Positions 1 through 7,450 of a DNA stretch of 17,499 bases are shown here, piece after piece. The position numbers were made by a program, and so were the translations under genes. Below the pieces are notes generated by a model. It did not search any database and was not told where the DNA came from. It saw only the letters and a program-made list of their open reading frames with translations. Positions within the stretch are counted from its first letter, which is position 1; each line of letters opens with the position of its first letter. Origin of the DNA: Spirochaetaceae bacterium (GTDB lineage: Bacteria > Spirochaetota > Spirochaetia > DSM-27196 > SLST01); contig SKVA01000066.1 of assembly GCA_007129695.1 (NCBI GenBank), positions 1 through 17,499 on the forward strand. The letters are read 5' to 3'.

Positions 1-622
1 AGATGTGCCAGAAACCGGCGAAGAAGAGATAGGGCATCCGGTAGTACCCGATCTGCGAAAACCACTGACGAAGCGCGGGGTCACGGATGACCGCGCACGC
101 GCGCTCACGGTAGCGAAAGGTCGACCACTTCTTGAGCCGGGGCAGCCACGGCGCGAGCCGTGCGCCGTAGCGCGCGGTGTTTCGCGCCCCGCCCCGGATC
201 AGGAGCGGAAACTCCCACGGATCGTAGTTCGCCGACAGGAAGCGCGACACCTCCTTGACCTCCCTGAACAGCGGAGCGATTCCGGGCTCGTCTGGAAAAG
301 CGGTGCGCAGCTCGTGCTCGACCTGTTCGGGTGAATCGACGAAGAAGTCGAAGTCGGAGGAGACCATTCGGTAGCGCGCCTTGATGAAGTCGTCGGGGCC
401 TACCCCCAGAAGGTCGCGCAGAACCGGGAAGACCACCCCCATGCTTTCGAACGATTGATCGCCACCGTCGAAGTAGAACCCTCCGCGCGTGAATCCCGAC
501 ATGTTGCCACCCGCGTGGTGATTCTGCTCGAGCATCAGAACGCGGTGACCCGCGCGCGCCAAGTAGTTCGCGGTGACCTGGCCCGCCATTCCGGCACCGA
601 TGACCGCAACGTCGTAGTGCAT
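1..622 (-). CDS. FAD-dependent oxidoreductase, CrtI/phytoene-desaturase-like (partial, C-terminus outside window)
   Basis: Only the first 207 codons are in the window; the frame runs open off the left edge. The ATG at 622 is preceded by a clear AAGGAG 6-7 nt upstream. The protein begins MHYDVAVIGAGMAGQ, a Rossmann beta-alpha-beta with the GxGxxG dinucleotide-binding motif at residues 9-14, followed by an acidic residue ending strand 2 (LMLEQN) and an AGGN stretch, as in amine-oxidase, phytoene-desaturase and retinol-saturase-like flavoproteins. Later segments include FYFDGGDQSF, typical of the CrtI family near the flavin. These enzymes oxidise or isomerise polyene or other hydrophobic substrates; the substrate cannot be told here. 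It lies 64 bp downstream of the propeller gene on the same strand and is probably co-transcribed with it. The family call is firm; carotenoid function is not supported by any neighbour. Confidence 0.85.
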   Translation of the reverse strand, partial: MHYDVAVIGAGMAGQVTANYLARAGHRVLMLEQNHHAGGNMSGFTRGGFYFDGGDQSFESMGVVFPVLRDLLGVGPDDFIKARYRMVSSDFDFFVDSPEQVEHELRTAFPDEPGIAPLFREVKEVSRFLSANYDPWEFPLLIRGGARNTARYGARLAPWLPRLKKWSTFRYRERACAVIRDPALRQWFSQIGYYRMPYLFFAGFWHI

Positions 623-686
623 GACAGCTCCTTAAGGCTGCCATTCTCTCCGATCGCGTCGCAGTGTCAACGACCCAAACGCGAGA

Positions 687-1619
687 TCACGTCAATCGTT
701 CGTACTTGGTGACCTTGCCTGTCCCCTCGCTGAGCCACTCGACCAGGTAGATCGATCCGCCCTGATCGACGTGGAGGTCGTGCGGCGAGCTCACGCGGTC
801 GAGCGGCCACTGCGACGCGGGCAGATTCGGCCAGCCTTCGCGCTTCCAGACGTCGGGCCAGTCGGCCAGGTGAGCGACCAGGCTGTCGTCGGCGTCCAGG
901 ATCGTCATCCGGCCGTAGAGGTCGGGGATGAACAGGAGGTCGCGCCACTGGACGGTCGTGCACGGGAAGCGCAACATACCTTCAACGGTCCCCGCGGCTT
1001 CGCCCTCCAGGGTGAAATACTGCAATCGCTCGTTCTTGCGGTCGGAGACCAGGATCCGCGGCTCGCCGCGGCGCGTGTCGAGCATGATCCCGTGCGGATT
1101 GTCGAGCTTACCCGGTTCGGATCCGCGACCGCCGAAGCTGTCGATGTAGTCGCCTTCGGGCGTGAATCGGTGCACCCACGACTGCCCGTATCCATCGGCA
1201 ACGTAGATCGTTCCGTCGGGAGCAACGGCAGTCTCGGTAGGCACGAAGCGGCGCCCGTCGTCGTAGATGTCGGCACGCGGTGGAGCCGGTATCCGAAGCA
1301 CCTCGTCCCCGTCGAGCGTCGTCTTCGCGACAAACCCGAGCGATGTCGCCGACAGATAGAGAAACTCGCCCCCGGATTCGACGCTCAGGTGCATCCCGTG
1401 CGCGCCGCCCGAGTACGCGTCGCCCCACGCCGACACGAAGGTACCGTCGGGCTCGAACACGAACGTGCTCGGCCGGCCGGTGTGATGGATGTAGATCCTC
1501 CCGCGCGCGTCCTCTACGACGCCGTGCGTCGTGCCAAACGTCATCCCTTCGGGCAGCCGCGCCCACTCGCGGTTCACCCGGTACCGGTACTCTCCCTCGC
1601 CGATCACGACCTCAGCCAT
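687..1619 (-). CDS. NHL-repeat / six-bladed beta-propeller protein
   Basis: A 310-residue protein. I chose the ATG at 1619 over the upstream in-frame start at 1652 because a GGGGGAGAG ribosome binding site sits just before it and the residues before it are low-complexity Arg. The sequence is built of propeller blades: repeated units of the form 'h-x-P-x-G-x-I-Y-V-A-D-x' (VAPDGTIYVADGYGQ, NPHGIMLD, PRILVSDRKNERLQYF, SSPHDLHVDQGGSIYLVEW), the pattern of NHL and SMP-30/gluconolactonase-like six-bladed propellers. I see no signal peptide, so it should be cytoplasmic. Related proteins are peptidyl-alpha-hydroxyglycine lyase-like enzymes, lactonases and non-enzymatic binding propellers. No catalytic set can be assigned confidently. 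It is followed 64 bp later by the FAD oxidoreductase, suggesting a shared pathway of unknown substrate. Confidence 0.82.
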   Translation of the reverse strand: MAEVVIGEGEYRYRVNREWARLPEGMTFGTTHGVVEDARGRIYIHHTGRPSTFVFEPDGTFVSAWGDAYSGGAHGMHLSVESGGEFLYLSATSLGFVAKTTLDGDEVLRIPAPPRADIYDDGRRFVPTETAVAPDGTIYVADGYGQSWVHRFTPEGDYIDSFGGRGSEPGKLDNPHGIMLDTRRGEPRILVSDRKNERLQYFTLEGEAAGTVEGMLRFPCTTVQWRDLLFIPDLYGRMTILDADDSLVAHLADWPDVWKREGWPNLPASQWPLDRVSSPHDLHVDQGGSIYLVEWLSEGTGKVTKYERLT

Positions 1620-1666
1620 CTCTCCCCCTCGCCTTCGCGCCTGCCTGCGCACGATTGTCTCTATAC

Positions 1667-1695
1667 ATGATACGAATTGTCATTGATATTGACCA
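1667..1695 (-). promoter_or_regulatory. Putative sigma70-type promoter of the propeller gene
   Basis: On the minus strand, TGGTCA (1690-1695) and TATCAT (1667-1672) are separated by 17 bp, a reasonable -35/-10 pair within an AT-rich island inside otherwise GC-rich DNA. The leader to the ATG at 1619 would be about 40 nt. A second possible -10, TATAGA, lies at 1660-1665. The hexamers overlap those of the divergent ybaK promoter, so the two may compete. Predicted by eye only. Confidence 0.4.
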
Positions 1696-1712
1696 CGACC
1701 ACGCGATAGCAT
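1683..1712 (+). promoter_or_regulatory. Putative sigma70-type promoter of ybaK
   Basis: TTGATA (1683-1688) and TAGCAT (1707-1712) are 18 bp apart on the plus strand. Transcription would begin near 1719, at the purine-rich ribosome binding site (GAGGGGGG, 1718-1725) ahead of the GTG start at 1731. The same -10 hexamer, TAGCAT, precedes fucD. The -35 overlaps the minus-strand promoter of the propeller gene. Predicted by eye only. Confidence 0.4.
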
Positions 1713-1730
1713 CGATCGAGGGGGGCCACG

Positions 1731-2204
1731 GTGCAGAAGACGAATGCGATCAGGCTGCTCGAACGCGCCGGAGTCACCTTCCGAACGCACGAGTACGCGG
1801 TCGATGAGAATGCACTCGACGCGGTATCGGTCGCGCGCGCGGTCGGCTTCGACGCGGAACGCGTGTTCAAGACGCTCGTCGCGCGCGGCGACGACGGCGC
1901 GCCGCTCGTCCTCTGCATCCCCGGCAACCTCGAGCTCGACCTGGACAAGGCGGCGCGCGCTGCCGGCCTGCGGCGGGTCGCGCTCATCAGGCTCCGGGAG
2001 CTGCAACCGCTTACCGGCTACATCCACGGCGGCTGCTCTCCGTTCGCGATGAAGAAGCAGCTACCGACATGGGTCGATGAGTCGGCGCAGCTGTTCGATA
2101 CAGTGCTCGTCAGCGGCGGCGCGCGCGGGCTTCAGGTCCGGATCGCACCCGACGCGCTGATCGCGATCACCGGCGCGTCGGTCGCGGATCTGACGCGCGG
2201 ATAG
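1731..2204 (+). CDS. ybaK: Cys-tRNA(Pro) deacylase, YbaK/EbsC family
   Basis: A 157-residue protein, the usual length of YbaK. It starts at GTG 1731 behind a GAGGGGGG ribosome binding site. The opening MQKTNAIRLLERAGVTF, the VFKTLV segment with a conserved lysine (K47, matching the catalytic Lys of Haemophilus YbaK by position), the LCIPGNLELDLDKAARA stretch, GYIHGGCSPF and the GGARGLQVRI ending are all diagnostic of the family. YbaK hydrolyses Cys-tRNA(Pro), formed when prolyl-tRNA synthetase mischarges cysteine, and acts in trans in the cytoplasm. It is monocistronic here: divergent from the propeller gene and tail-to-tail with the sulfatase with only 2 bp between stop codons, leaving no room for a separate terminator. 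Confidence 0.95.
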   Translation: MQKTNAIRLLERAGVTFRTHEYAVDENALDAVSVARAVGFDAERVFKTLVARGDDGAPLVLCIPGNLELDLDKAARAAGLRRVALIRLRELQPLTGYIHGGCSPFAMKKQLPTWVDESAQLFDTVLVSGGARGLQVRIAPDALIAITGASVADLTRG

Positions 2205-2206
2205 CG

Positions 2207-3736
2207 TCAGCGCAGCCCCGTCCGGGTGTACTGGCAGTCGGGAGCCTCGTGCTCGGCAAGGAGCCGGACGAGCAGCTCGGCCAGGCGCGCCTCCAGATTG
2301 GGGTCATCGATCGGCCGCTGTTGACCCGGATCCGTGTCGGTATCGTAGATCGGGTTACCGTCGGGCGCGTTGTGGTGGCGCGTCCCCGGTACGGTCAGCC
2401 TCATTTGCGGCACATCGCCGGCCCGTGGCAGGAATCTCCCGAACTCCGCCGACGCAAGCTGCGCCGCGGGGATGAAGTCGCGGAACCCGCGCGGCATCAG
2501 CGTGTGGTGGTGGATCGTCGAGCCCGGCAGCGGCTGCCGACAGTACGTGTACCGACCGTCGGTCACATTGAGGTCCTTGCCGAAGTAACCGTAGAGTACC
2601 GCGTCGTGCAGTTCGTGCAGCTCGGGGACACCGCCGGCTTCGATCGATCGCAGGAGCGGAAGGAGCGAGCGTCCCGTGACCGCGTCGGGAACATCGACGT
2701 CGAAGGTTTCGAGCAGCGTCGGCATCAGATCGATCGTCTGCGTGAGCGCGGCGCACCTCCCCGGAGCGACTCCGGGGCGCGCTATCATCAGCGGGATGTG
2801 CGCGAGCTCGTTGTAGTCGAGCATGTAGTTCTTCGCCCAGTAGCCGTGCTCGCCCAGCAGATGTCCGTGGTCGGTGGTCAGGATCACCTGCGTGTCCTCC
2901 CAGAGTCCGAGCTCATCGAACCGGTCGAGCAGCTTGCCCAGCCAGTGGTCGGCCATCGACAGCGTTCCGGCGTACGATTTACGGATGTGCGCGACCGCCT
3001 CCTGGTCGTCGAGCTCCGGATCGAGCGGCGCGTAGTCGGGCCAGCTGTACAGGTAGCGATCCCAGTCGTCGTCGTAGAGTTCGCGGTAGCGATCGGGGCA
3101 GTCGAACGGTTCGTGCGGGTCGAACACCTCCAAATGGAGGTGCCAGTTGTCGGCATCTGAGTTGAGGTCCAGGAACTCGATCGCGCGCTCGAAGCAGCGC
3201 GGCGTCGGGTACGACAGATCGTCCTGCGGGTCCATCATCGACCGGTTGCGCCAGTACGCGCCGCGCGTCGCTCCCTTGCCGCGCGTTTCGGGGATCGGAG
3301 GCAGATCGACGACCGGCCGCCACACGTCTCCTTCCTGCCCGCGCTCGAACTCCCACGAGTCGAACAGCGTGTGGTATCCCTCGCCGCCGGCGTGGAAGTA
3401 GTGGTAGTGATCGGTGATCATGTGGCTGCAGACGCGCTTGCCGTCGTCGACGTCGGGCGTGCGGTCGGCGCGCCGGGGACTTTCACCGCGAAGCAGCGGC
3501 GGCAGGCAGACGTCCCACGGCTCGATCGGACCCCAAGGCGTCTCCAGGAAGCAGTGCCGTCCGGTCATCATCTCCCGACGCGCGGGCATACACGGCAGCG
3601 ACCCGGCGTAGTGGTTGTCAAAGACGACCGACCGCGCGGCCAGCCGGTCCAGATTCGGCGTCTTGAGCCAGCTCGGCCCGTAGCACGGCAGGTAGTGCCG
3701 GTTCAGCGAATCCATCACGATGAACAGCGACTTCAT
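2207..3736 (-). CDS. Type I (formylglycine) sulfatase, alkaline phosphatase superfamily
   Basis: A 509-residue protein without a signal peptide, so apparently cytoplasmic. The sulfatase signature C-x-P-x-R is present as C49-M-P51-A-R53 followed by REMMTGR; Cys49 would be converted to formylglycine by a separate maturase that is not in this window. Metal-site features of the fold are visible: D9 after the first strand, the FDPHEPF loop (205-211), and TTDHGHLLGEHG (287-298) with D289/H290. These residues predict hydrolysis of a sulfate ester; phosphonate or phosphate monoesters are alternatives seen in related groups. The substrate is unknown. The nearby fucD and TIM-barrel sugar enzyme make a carbohydrate sulfate plausible. 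There is no Shine-Dalgarno before the ATG; a promoter sits immediately upstream instead, suggesting a leaderless mRNA. Confidence 0.92.
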   Translation of the reverse strand: MKSLFIVMDSLNRHYLPCYGPSWLKTPNLDRLAARSVVFDNHYAGSLPCMPARREMMTGRHCFLETPWGPIEPWDVCLPPLLRGESPRRADRTPDVDDGKRVCSHMITDHYHYFHAGGEGYHTLFDSWEFERGQEGDVWRPVVDLPPIPETRGKGATRGAYWRNRSMMDPQDDLSYPTPRCFERAIEFLDLNSDADNWHLHLEVFDPHEPFDCPDRYRELYDDDWDRYLYSWPDYAPLDPELDDQEAVAHIRKSYAGTLSMADHWLGKLLDRFDELGLWEDTQVILTTDHGHLLGEHGYWAKNYMLDYNELAHIPLMIARPGVAPGRCAALTQTIDLMPTLLETFDVDVPDAVTGRSLLPLLRSIEAGGVPELHELHDAVLYGYFGKDLNVTDGRYTYCRQPLPGSTIHHHTLMPRGFRDFIPAAQLASAEFGRFLPRAGDVPQMRLTVPGTRHHNAPDGNPIYDTDTDPGQQRPIDDPNLEARLAELLVRLLAEHEAPDCQYTRTGLR

Positions 3737-3744
3737 GGTTTGCG

Positions 3745-3774
3745 ACTATACCACGGACCGGTCGGAGGCCTCAA
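3745..3774 (-). promoter_or_regulatory. Putative promoter giving a leaderless sulfatase mRNA
   Basis: On the minus strand, TTGAGG (3769-3774), an 18-bp spacer and TATAGT (3745-3750, five of six to consensus) end only 8 nt before the ATG at 3736. Initiation 6-8 nt after the -10 would place the transcript start within 0-2 nt of the start codon. This fits the absence of any Shine-Dalgarno there. Confidence 0.5.
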
Positions 3775-3790
3775 AGCCGCGCTTGCGGCT
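3775..3790 (-). terminator. Hairpin 2 after the beta-barrel gene (terminator-like)
   Basis: A perfect 6-bp stem AGCCGC/GCGGCT with a 4-nt loop. Read on the minus strand it is followed by TTTGAGG, a very short T run, and it abuts the -35 of the sulfatase promoter. It could end residual transcription from the upstream operon. It is weak alone and stronger together with the larger hairpin at 3800-3820. Confidence 0.35.
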
Positions 3791-3799
3791 GGGTACCAG

Positions 3800-3820
3800 C
3801 TGGGCGCCGGCGGCGCCCAG
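3800..3820 (-). terminator. Hairpin 1 after the beta-barrel gene (terminator-like)
   Basis: A perfect 9-bp, almost all G/C stem (CTGGGCGCC/GGCGCCCAG) with a 3-nt loop, starting 10 nt past the stop codon of the beta-barrel gene. There is no T tract directly after it, so it may work as an RNA-stabilising or Rho-assisted end rather than a textbook intrinsic terminator. Its position between two transcription units supports a role in ending the operon. Confidence 0.5.
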
Positions 3821-3830
3821 AACAGGAAGG

Positions 3831-4592
3831 TCAGAACGACGCGTCCAGAACCAGAATGTTCCGGATCCCGTCGACGGCTCCAATGCGGCCCAGGTACTCC
3901 AGATGGTAGCGCATCGAAAGCCCCGGTCGGATCGTGAGCGAGAACCCGGTGATGCCCGAGACTTCCCACGCTGCGACGGGGTCGTCGCCGGAACGTGCCA
4001 CGTCGACCGATCCGGTCGCCCCGGCCTTCACGGAGAACCGGTCGCCGATCGGAACGCCGGCCTCGGCCAGGATCGCGTGCCCGGCGGTCCGATCCGAGTT
4101 GTAGCTGAAGAAGTAGCGGCCAAGGATGCTCGCACCGCCGATCGGAACGCGAGCGGCGACGGTGGGTATCACGAACCAGTAGCCGTTCGACGGGTAGAGC
4201 GAACCACGAACCGCGGCGTTCGCGTAGAACGTTTCGGTCTCGTAGTTCGCGTCGACAGCCCCGCCGTGCGCGAGCGTTCGATTGCCGTCTTCAGCGCTCG
4301 AACCAATCCCCAGCGCGTACCGGGCGATGACGTACGTATTGCCAAGGATGAAGATCGGTGCGACCGACACCGTCGTCTCCGATCTGGCCGGAGCGTCCTG
4401 CCGCTGGATCTTGAACTCCGCGCTCAACCAGTCGACAACCGGAAAGAGCAGCACCTGGTTGATGTCGATCGACACCGTCGCGTCGAAGTTCGCATCGATG
4501 CCTACGCTCGATATGTTCCTGATCCCGAGCTGCGCAAATGCACTCGTAATGGTGAGCGTCGCAAGCACCGCAATCCAGACGATCCGTCTCAT
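3831..4592 (-). CDS. Small outer-membrane beta-barrel protein (putative)
   Basis: A 253-residue protein. The ATG at 4592 is preceded by AGGAGGAAGG, a very strong ribosome binding site. The frame stays open far upstream, but the upstream part is antisense-frame shadow of the glycosyltransferase gene. Residues 1-20 form a signal peptide (MRR, hydrophobic IVWIAVLATLTITS, cleavage after AFA). The mature 233 residues alternate polar and hydrophobic residues in about 8-10 strands rich in Gly, Tyr and Phe (TVSVAPIFIL, YVIARYALGI, FVIPTVAARVPI), and the chain ends VLDASF. A terminal Phe is the BamA-recognition signature of outer-membrane barrels. The start overlaps the end of the glycosyltransferase gene by 4 bp (ATGA), so translation is coupled. 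A role in export or surface attachment of the polymer is inferred from position; no named family is recognised. Confidence 0.8.
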   Translation of the reverse strand: MRRIVWIAVLATLTITSAFAQLGIRNISSVGIDANFDATVSIDINQVLLFPVVDWLSAEFKIQRQDAPARSETTVSVAPIFILGNTYVIARYALGIGSSAEDGNRTLAHGGAVDANYETETFYANAAVRGSLYPSNGYWFVIPTVAARVPIGGASILGRYFFSYNSDRTAGHAILAEAGVPIGDRFSVKAGATGSVDVARSGDDPVAAWEVSGITGFSLTIRPGLSMRYHLEYLGRIGAVDGIRNILVLDASF

Positions 4593-7450
4593 TCCTTCCT
4601 CCTGCCGCGTAGGCGGTGACCGGTCGCCGTCGGGCCGGAGAACCCGACGCGAACCATCGTACCCCACCCGGTCTTCCGGAACAGCGCGCTGATGTACCCG
4701 CGCAGTCGGATGAGTCCAGCATACTGCCGATACCCCACGTTTTCCACAACCGCGAGCACGATAAACAGGAGTCGGTCTCGCCGGGAGAAGTAGCCGTGGC
4801 GGTACTCGGCCAGAAGCAGCGAAGACAGCGAAACGGCGACGCCCAGAGGGATCGTGGCGACCAGCACGACCGCGACGACCACCGGATCGAGCAAGCCGGC
4901 GATGAGGCCGGCAACCAGGAAGAGAATGCCCTGCAGCTCGAACCAGGGACCGAGCAGCTCGAAGAACGCGAAGTACGGAAAGCCGATCAGACCCATCGCG
5001 CCGTACCGCGGATTGCCGACCATCCGCCTGTGGTACGACATCGTGTCGATCAGGCCGCGTTGCCAGCGGTCGCGCTGATTCCGAAGAATCCGGTGCGTCG
5101 TCGGCACTTCGGTCCAGCAGTTCGCCCGGTACGCGTAGCCGATCGCGAATCGATCGCGTCGTTCGTAGAGCCGACGCGCGACGCGAACGACCAGCTCCAT
5201 GTCCTCCGCGACTGTATCCTTTGTATAGTAGCCGCTTGCGGTGAGGTAGCCGTGCGCATCGACGACATCGCGCGTGCGGAACAGGCCGAACGCACCGGAT
5301 ATGATCATCAGCGCGTTCACGCGCGCCCACCCGGTTCTGCCCGCCATGAACGAACGTACGTACTCGAGCGACTGGAACAGCGCGAGCGGTTCACGCGGCA
5401 ACCGGATATCGTCGAGGTGCCCGTGCGACACGGTGCACCCGTTGACCGGGAGGATGTTTCCCCCCACCGCGACCATCGGTCGTTCGCTGTCGAGCATCAG
5501 CTCGGCAAGACGGAGCAGCGAATCGCGTTCCAGGAGCGAGTCGGAGTCGATCGCCGCGAAGTATGGGTTGCGGGCCGCGTTTATCCCCGCGTTCAGCGAG
5601 TCGGCCTTGCCGCCGTTCTGCTTGTCGATCACGAGAAGCTCGGGGATACGCGGATTGCGGTAGAAACCGTGTACCGGCGCGGTGCCCAGATATCCGTGGA
5701 CGAACACATCGGTCCGTTCGAGCTCGAACGCATCGATAAGCGCGTCGAGCGTGCGATCGGGCGATCCGTCGTTGACGACGATCACCTCGAAGGCGGGATA
5801 CCGCAGATTGAGCAGCGACGTCACGCTTTCTACGATGGTTGCCTCCTCACGGAACGCCGGGACCAGGATGCTGATCGGCGGGAGCATCCCGTCGGCGAAG
5901 AGCATCGACAGCGGCTTGATCGCGGTGCGGCGTGACTGCCGTCTGACCTCCACGGCTGCAAGGCCGAGCAGCCCAAGATAGATCGCGTTGAGCGCGAACG
6001 CGTAGACGCCAAAACCTATCGTGAAGCGGTTGGCGTAGTCGGCAAACCACCCGGTCGGCATGCCCCCGCTCAGCAGGTGGTACCCGGCGAACACCGCAAT
6101 CGGCACGACGACGGTCAGGCCCAGGATTCCCAGGATGAACCGCGGACGGACCGCTTCTGCAGAACGGTCGGAACGTCGACGGTCGATCGCGACGCGATCG
6201 ATCTCCAGGCGGTCGAGCACGGAGTCGGACGCGTACTGCGCGAACTGCACGCGTGCCGCGTCCGATCGAAGCACCGCGTCCTTCAGCTCACCGACGACTC
6301 GCTGTTCGACCAAGGGATCATGATTGCGCGAAAGGAACGCGAGCACGCCGCTCACTCGCCCCGATTCGACGAGCAGACGGACGGTCAACGCGACGGTCTC
6401 ATCGCGCCCCCGGATCAGCCGCTCCAGGAGATACTCGACCCGGTTGGCGAGTACCTCGAGCACCGCGTCGCGGCGCGCTCCCGGCGCCGAACGAATCGCC
6501 TCCGTCTCGAGCGTCCGGTACAACCGTGGATGGTCGTGAACCAGACGCGACAGCCCGACAAGCGCGCTCTTGCTGAGGTCCGGATCGTCGAGCGCACCGA
6601 GCAGTGTCGACAGGCCTCGCGAAGGATCGAGTCGTCCCATCGCCTCCAGTGTCAGGTTCACCGTCAACCGGTCATCGGAGGCAAGAAGGGCGTCCAGGTC
6701 TACCGAGTCGATGTAGGCGGCCAACAGCGCACGGACCGCGTCGGTCGCGTGCGGACCAGCTCCGGCAACCACCCGCAGGAGATACTCCTGCCCGACAGCG
6801 TCTCCACGGTCGGACGCGATCCGGATCAGCAGCGACTCGATCTCCGGTTCGGTCCGTGCGGAAAGGACGTCGAAGTAATCGTGAAGATCGGCTCCGAGTG
6901 TGGCCAACAGCCCGTAGACCCGCCGCTGGTACTCTTCATCGGAGCCCGCGAGCGTGTCGACGATTGCGGGTACGATCGCCGGTTCGCCGAGCGACACGAG
7001 CGCGTACGCCAGGTGAAGCCTGACCGATTGGGTTCGTTCGACCGCCAGCGCGCGCTCAAGCGGCACCAGCGCGGTCGACGGCGCCGCGCAACCGAGCCAG
7101 ATCGCCGACTCTGCCCGTCGCGTGGGATCGCGGCTCTGAAGACCGGCGACCAGGCGGGGAAGCGTACGGGTGCGAGCGAGCGCGGCTTCGACGACCGCTC
7201 TGCGCGTCGCAGCGATCGTGACCGAGTCGGACAGCGCAAGATACTCGCTGAGAAACGCTACCGGATCCGAACTAACCGCGCGCTCGACCTCGTCCTGACG
7301 CGCCGTCGCGAACGCGACGCGCAGGAATCTCCTGATCCACGCGCTTCGTCGCGCGCGGCGCGCTGCACGAACTCGCGCAAACAGGATCGATGCAAGAATC
7401 GCCGCGTCGACCGCGAGCACGGCGCCAAGCGCGATCAGACCGATGCCCAC
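4589..7450 (-). CDS. HEAT-repeat / family 2 processive glycosyltransferase membrane fusion protein
   Basis: A 953-residue protein starting at GTG 7450, whose G is shared with the TAG stop of the preceding gene. Order of parts: an N-terminal membrane segment (about 4-24); an alpha-helical HEAT/armadillo-like repeat region (about 85-420, units such as RRAESAIWLG and VRLHLAYALVSLGEPA); two membrane segments (about 437-457 and 475-497); and a GT-A domain with VNDGSPD (560-566), DSD (635-637), ED at 749-750 as likely catalytic acids, and the processive signature QRDRW (792-796). Further membrane segments follow at about 820-905. The glycosyltransferase half resembles PgaC/IcaA, hyaluronan and cellulose synthases, which polymerise UDP-sugars at the inner membrane while extruding the chain. 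There is no PilZ domain. The HEAT region should be cytosolic and may dock a regulator. The sugar cannot be predicted. Confidence 0.9.
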   Translation of the reverse strand: MGIGLIALGAVLAVDAAILASILFARVRAARRARRSAWIRRFLRVAFATARQDEVERAVSSDPVAFLSEYLALSDSVTIAATRRAVVEAALARTRTLPRLVAGLQSRDPTRRAESAIWLGCAAPSTALVPLERALAVERTQSVRLHLAYALVSLGEPAIVPAIVDTLAGSDEEYQRRVYGLLATLGADLHDYFDVLSARTEPEIESLLIRIASDRGDAVGQEYLLRVVAGAGPHATDAVRALLAAYIDSVDLDALLASDDRLTVNLTLEAMGRLDPSRGLSTLLGALDDPDLSKSALVGLSRLVHDHPRLYRTLETEAIRSAPGARRDAVLEVLANRVEYLLERLIRGRDETVALTVRLLVESGRVSGVLAFLSRNHDPLVEQRVVGELKDAVLRSDAARVQFAQYASDSVLDRLEIDRVAIDRRRSDRSAEAVRPRFILGILGLTVVVPIAVFAGYHLLSGGMPTGWFADYANRFTIGFGVYAFALNAIYLGLLGLAAVEVRRQSRRTAIKPLSMLFADGMLPPISILVPAFREEATIVESVTSLLNLRYPAFEVIVVNDGSPDRTLDALIDAFELERTDVFVHGYLGTAPVHGFYRNPRIPELLVIDKQNGGKADSLNAGINAARNPYFAAIDSDSLLERDSLLRLAELMLDSERPMVAVGGNILPVNGCTVSHGHLDDIRLPREPLALFQSLEYVRSFMAGRTGWARVNALMIISGAFGLFRTRDVVDAHGYLTASGYYTKDTVAEDMELVVRVARRLYERRDRFAIGYAYRANCWTEVPTTHRILRNQRDRWQRGLIDTMSYHRRMVGNPRYGAMGLIGFPYFAFFELLGPWFELQGILFLVAGLIAGLLDPVVVAVVLVATIPLGVAVSLSSLLLAEYRHGYFSRRDRLLFIVLAVVENVGYRQYAGLIRLRGYISALFRKTGWGTMVRVGFSGPTATGHRLRGRRKE

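Noticed and set aside
412..420. GGDDA (416-420) in the 668-residue protein taken as a variant GGDEF active site (residue numbers)
   Set aside because: By spacing it aligns with the conserved helix after 'NDxYGH', not with the active-site turn; the true turn is SGPVF at 447-451.
771..1670. Plus-strand open frame opposite the propeller gene
   Set aside because: Antisense shadow with no motif; the minus-strand frame has repeated propeller blades and a ribosome binding site.
4593..5330. Upstream in-frame extension of the beta-barrel gene
   Set aside because: The extension is Arg-rich shadow of the glycosyltransferase C-terminus; AGGAGG plus a signal peptide fix the start at 4592.
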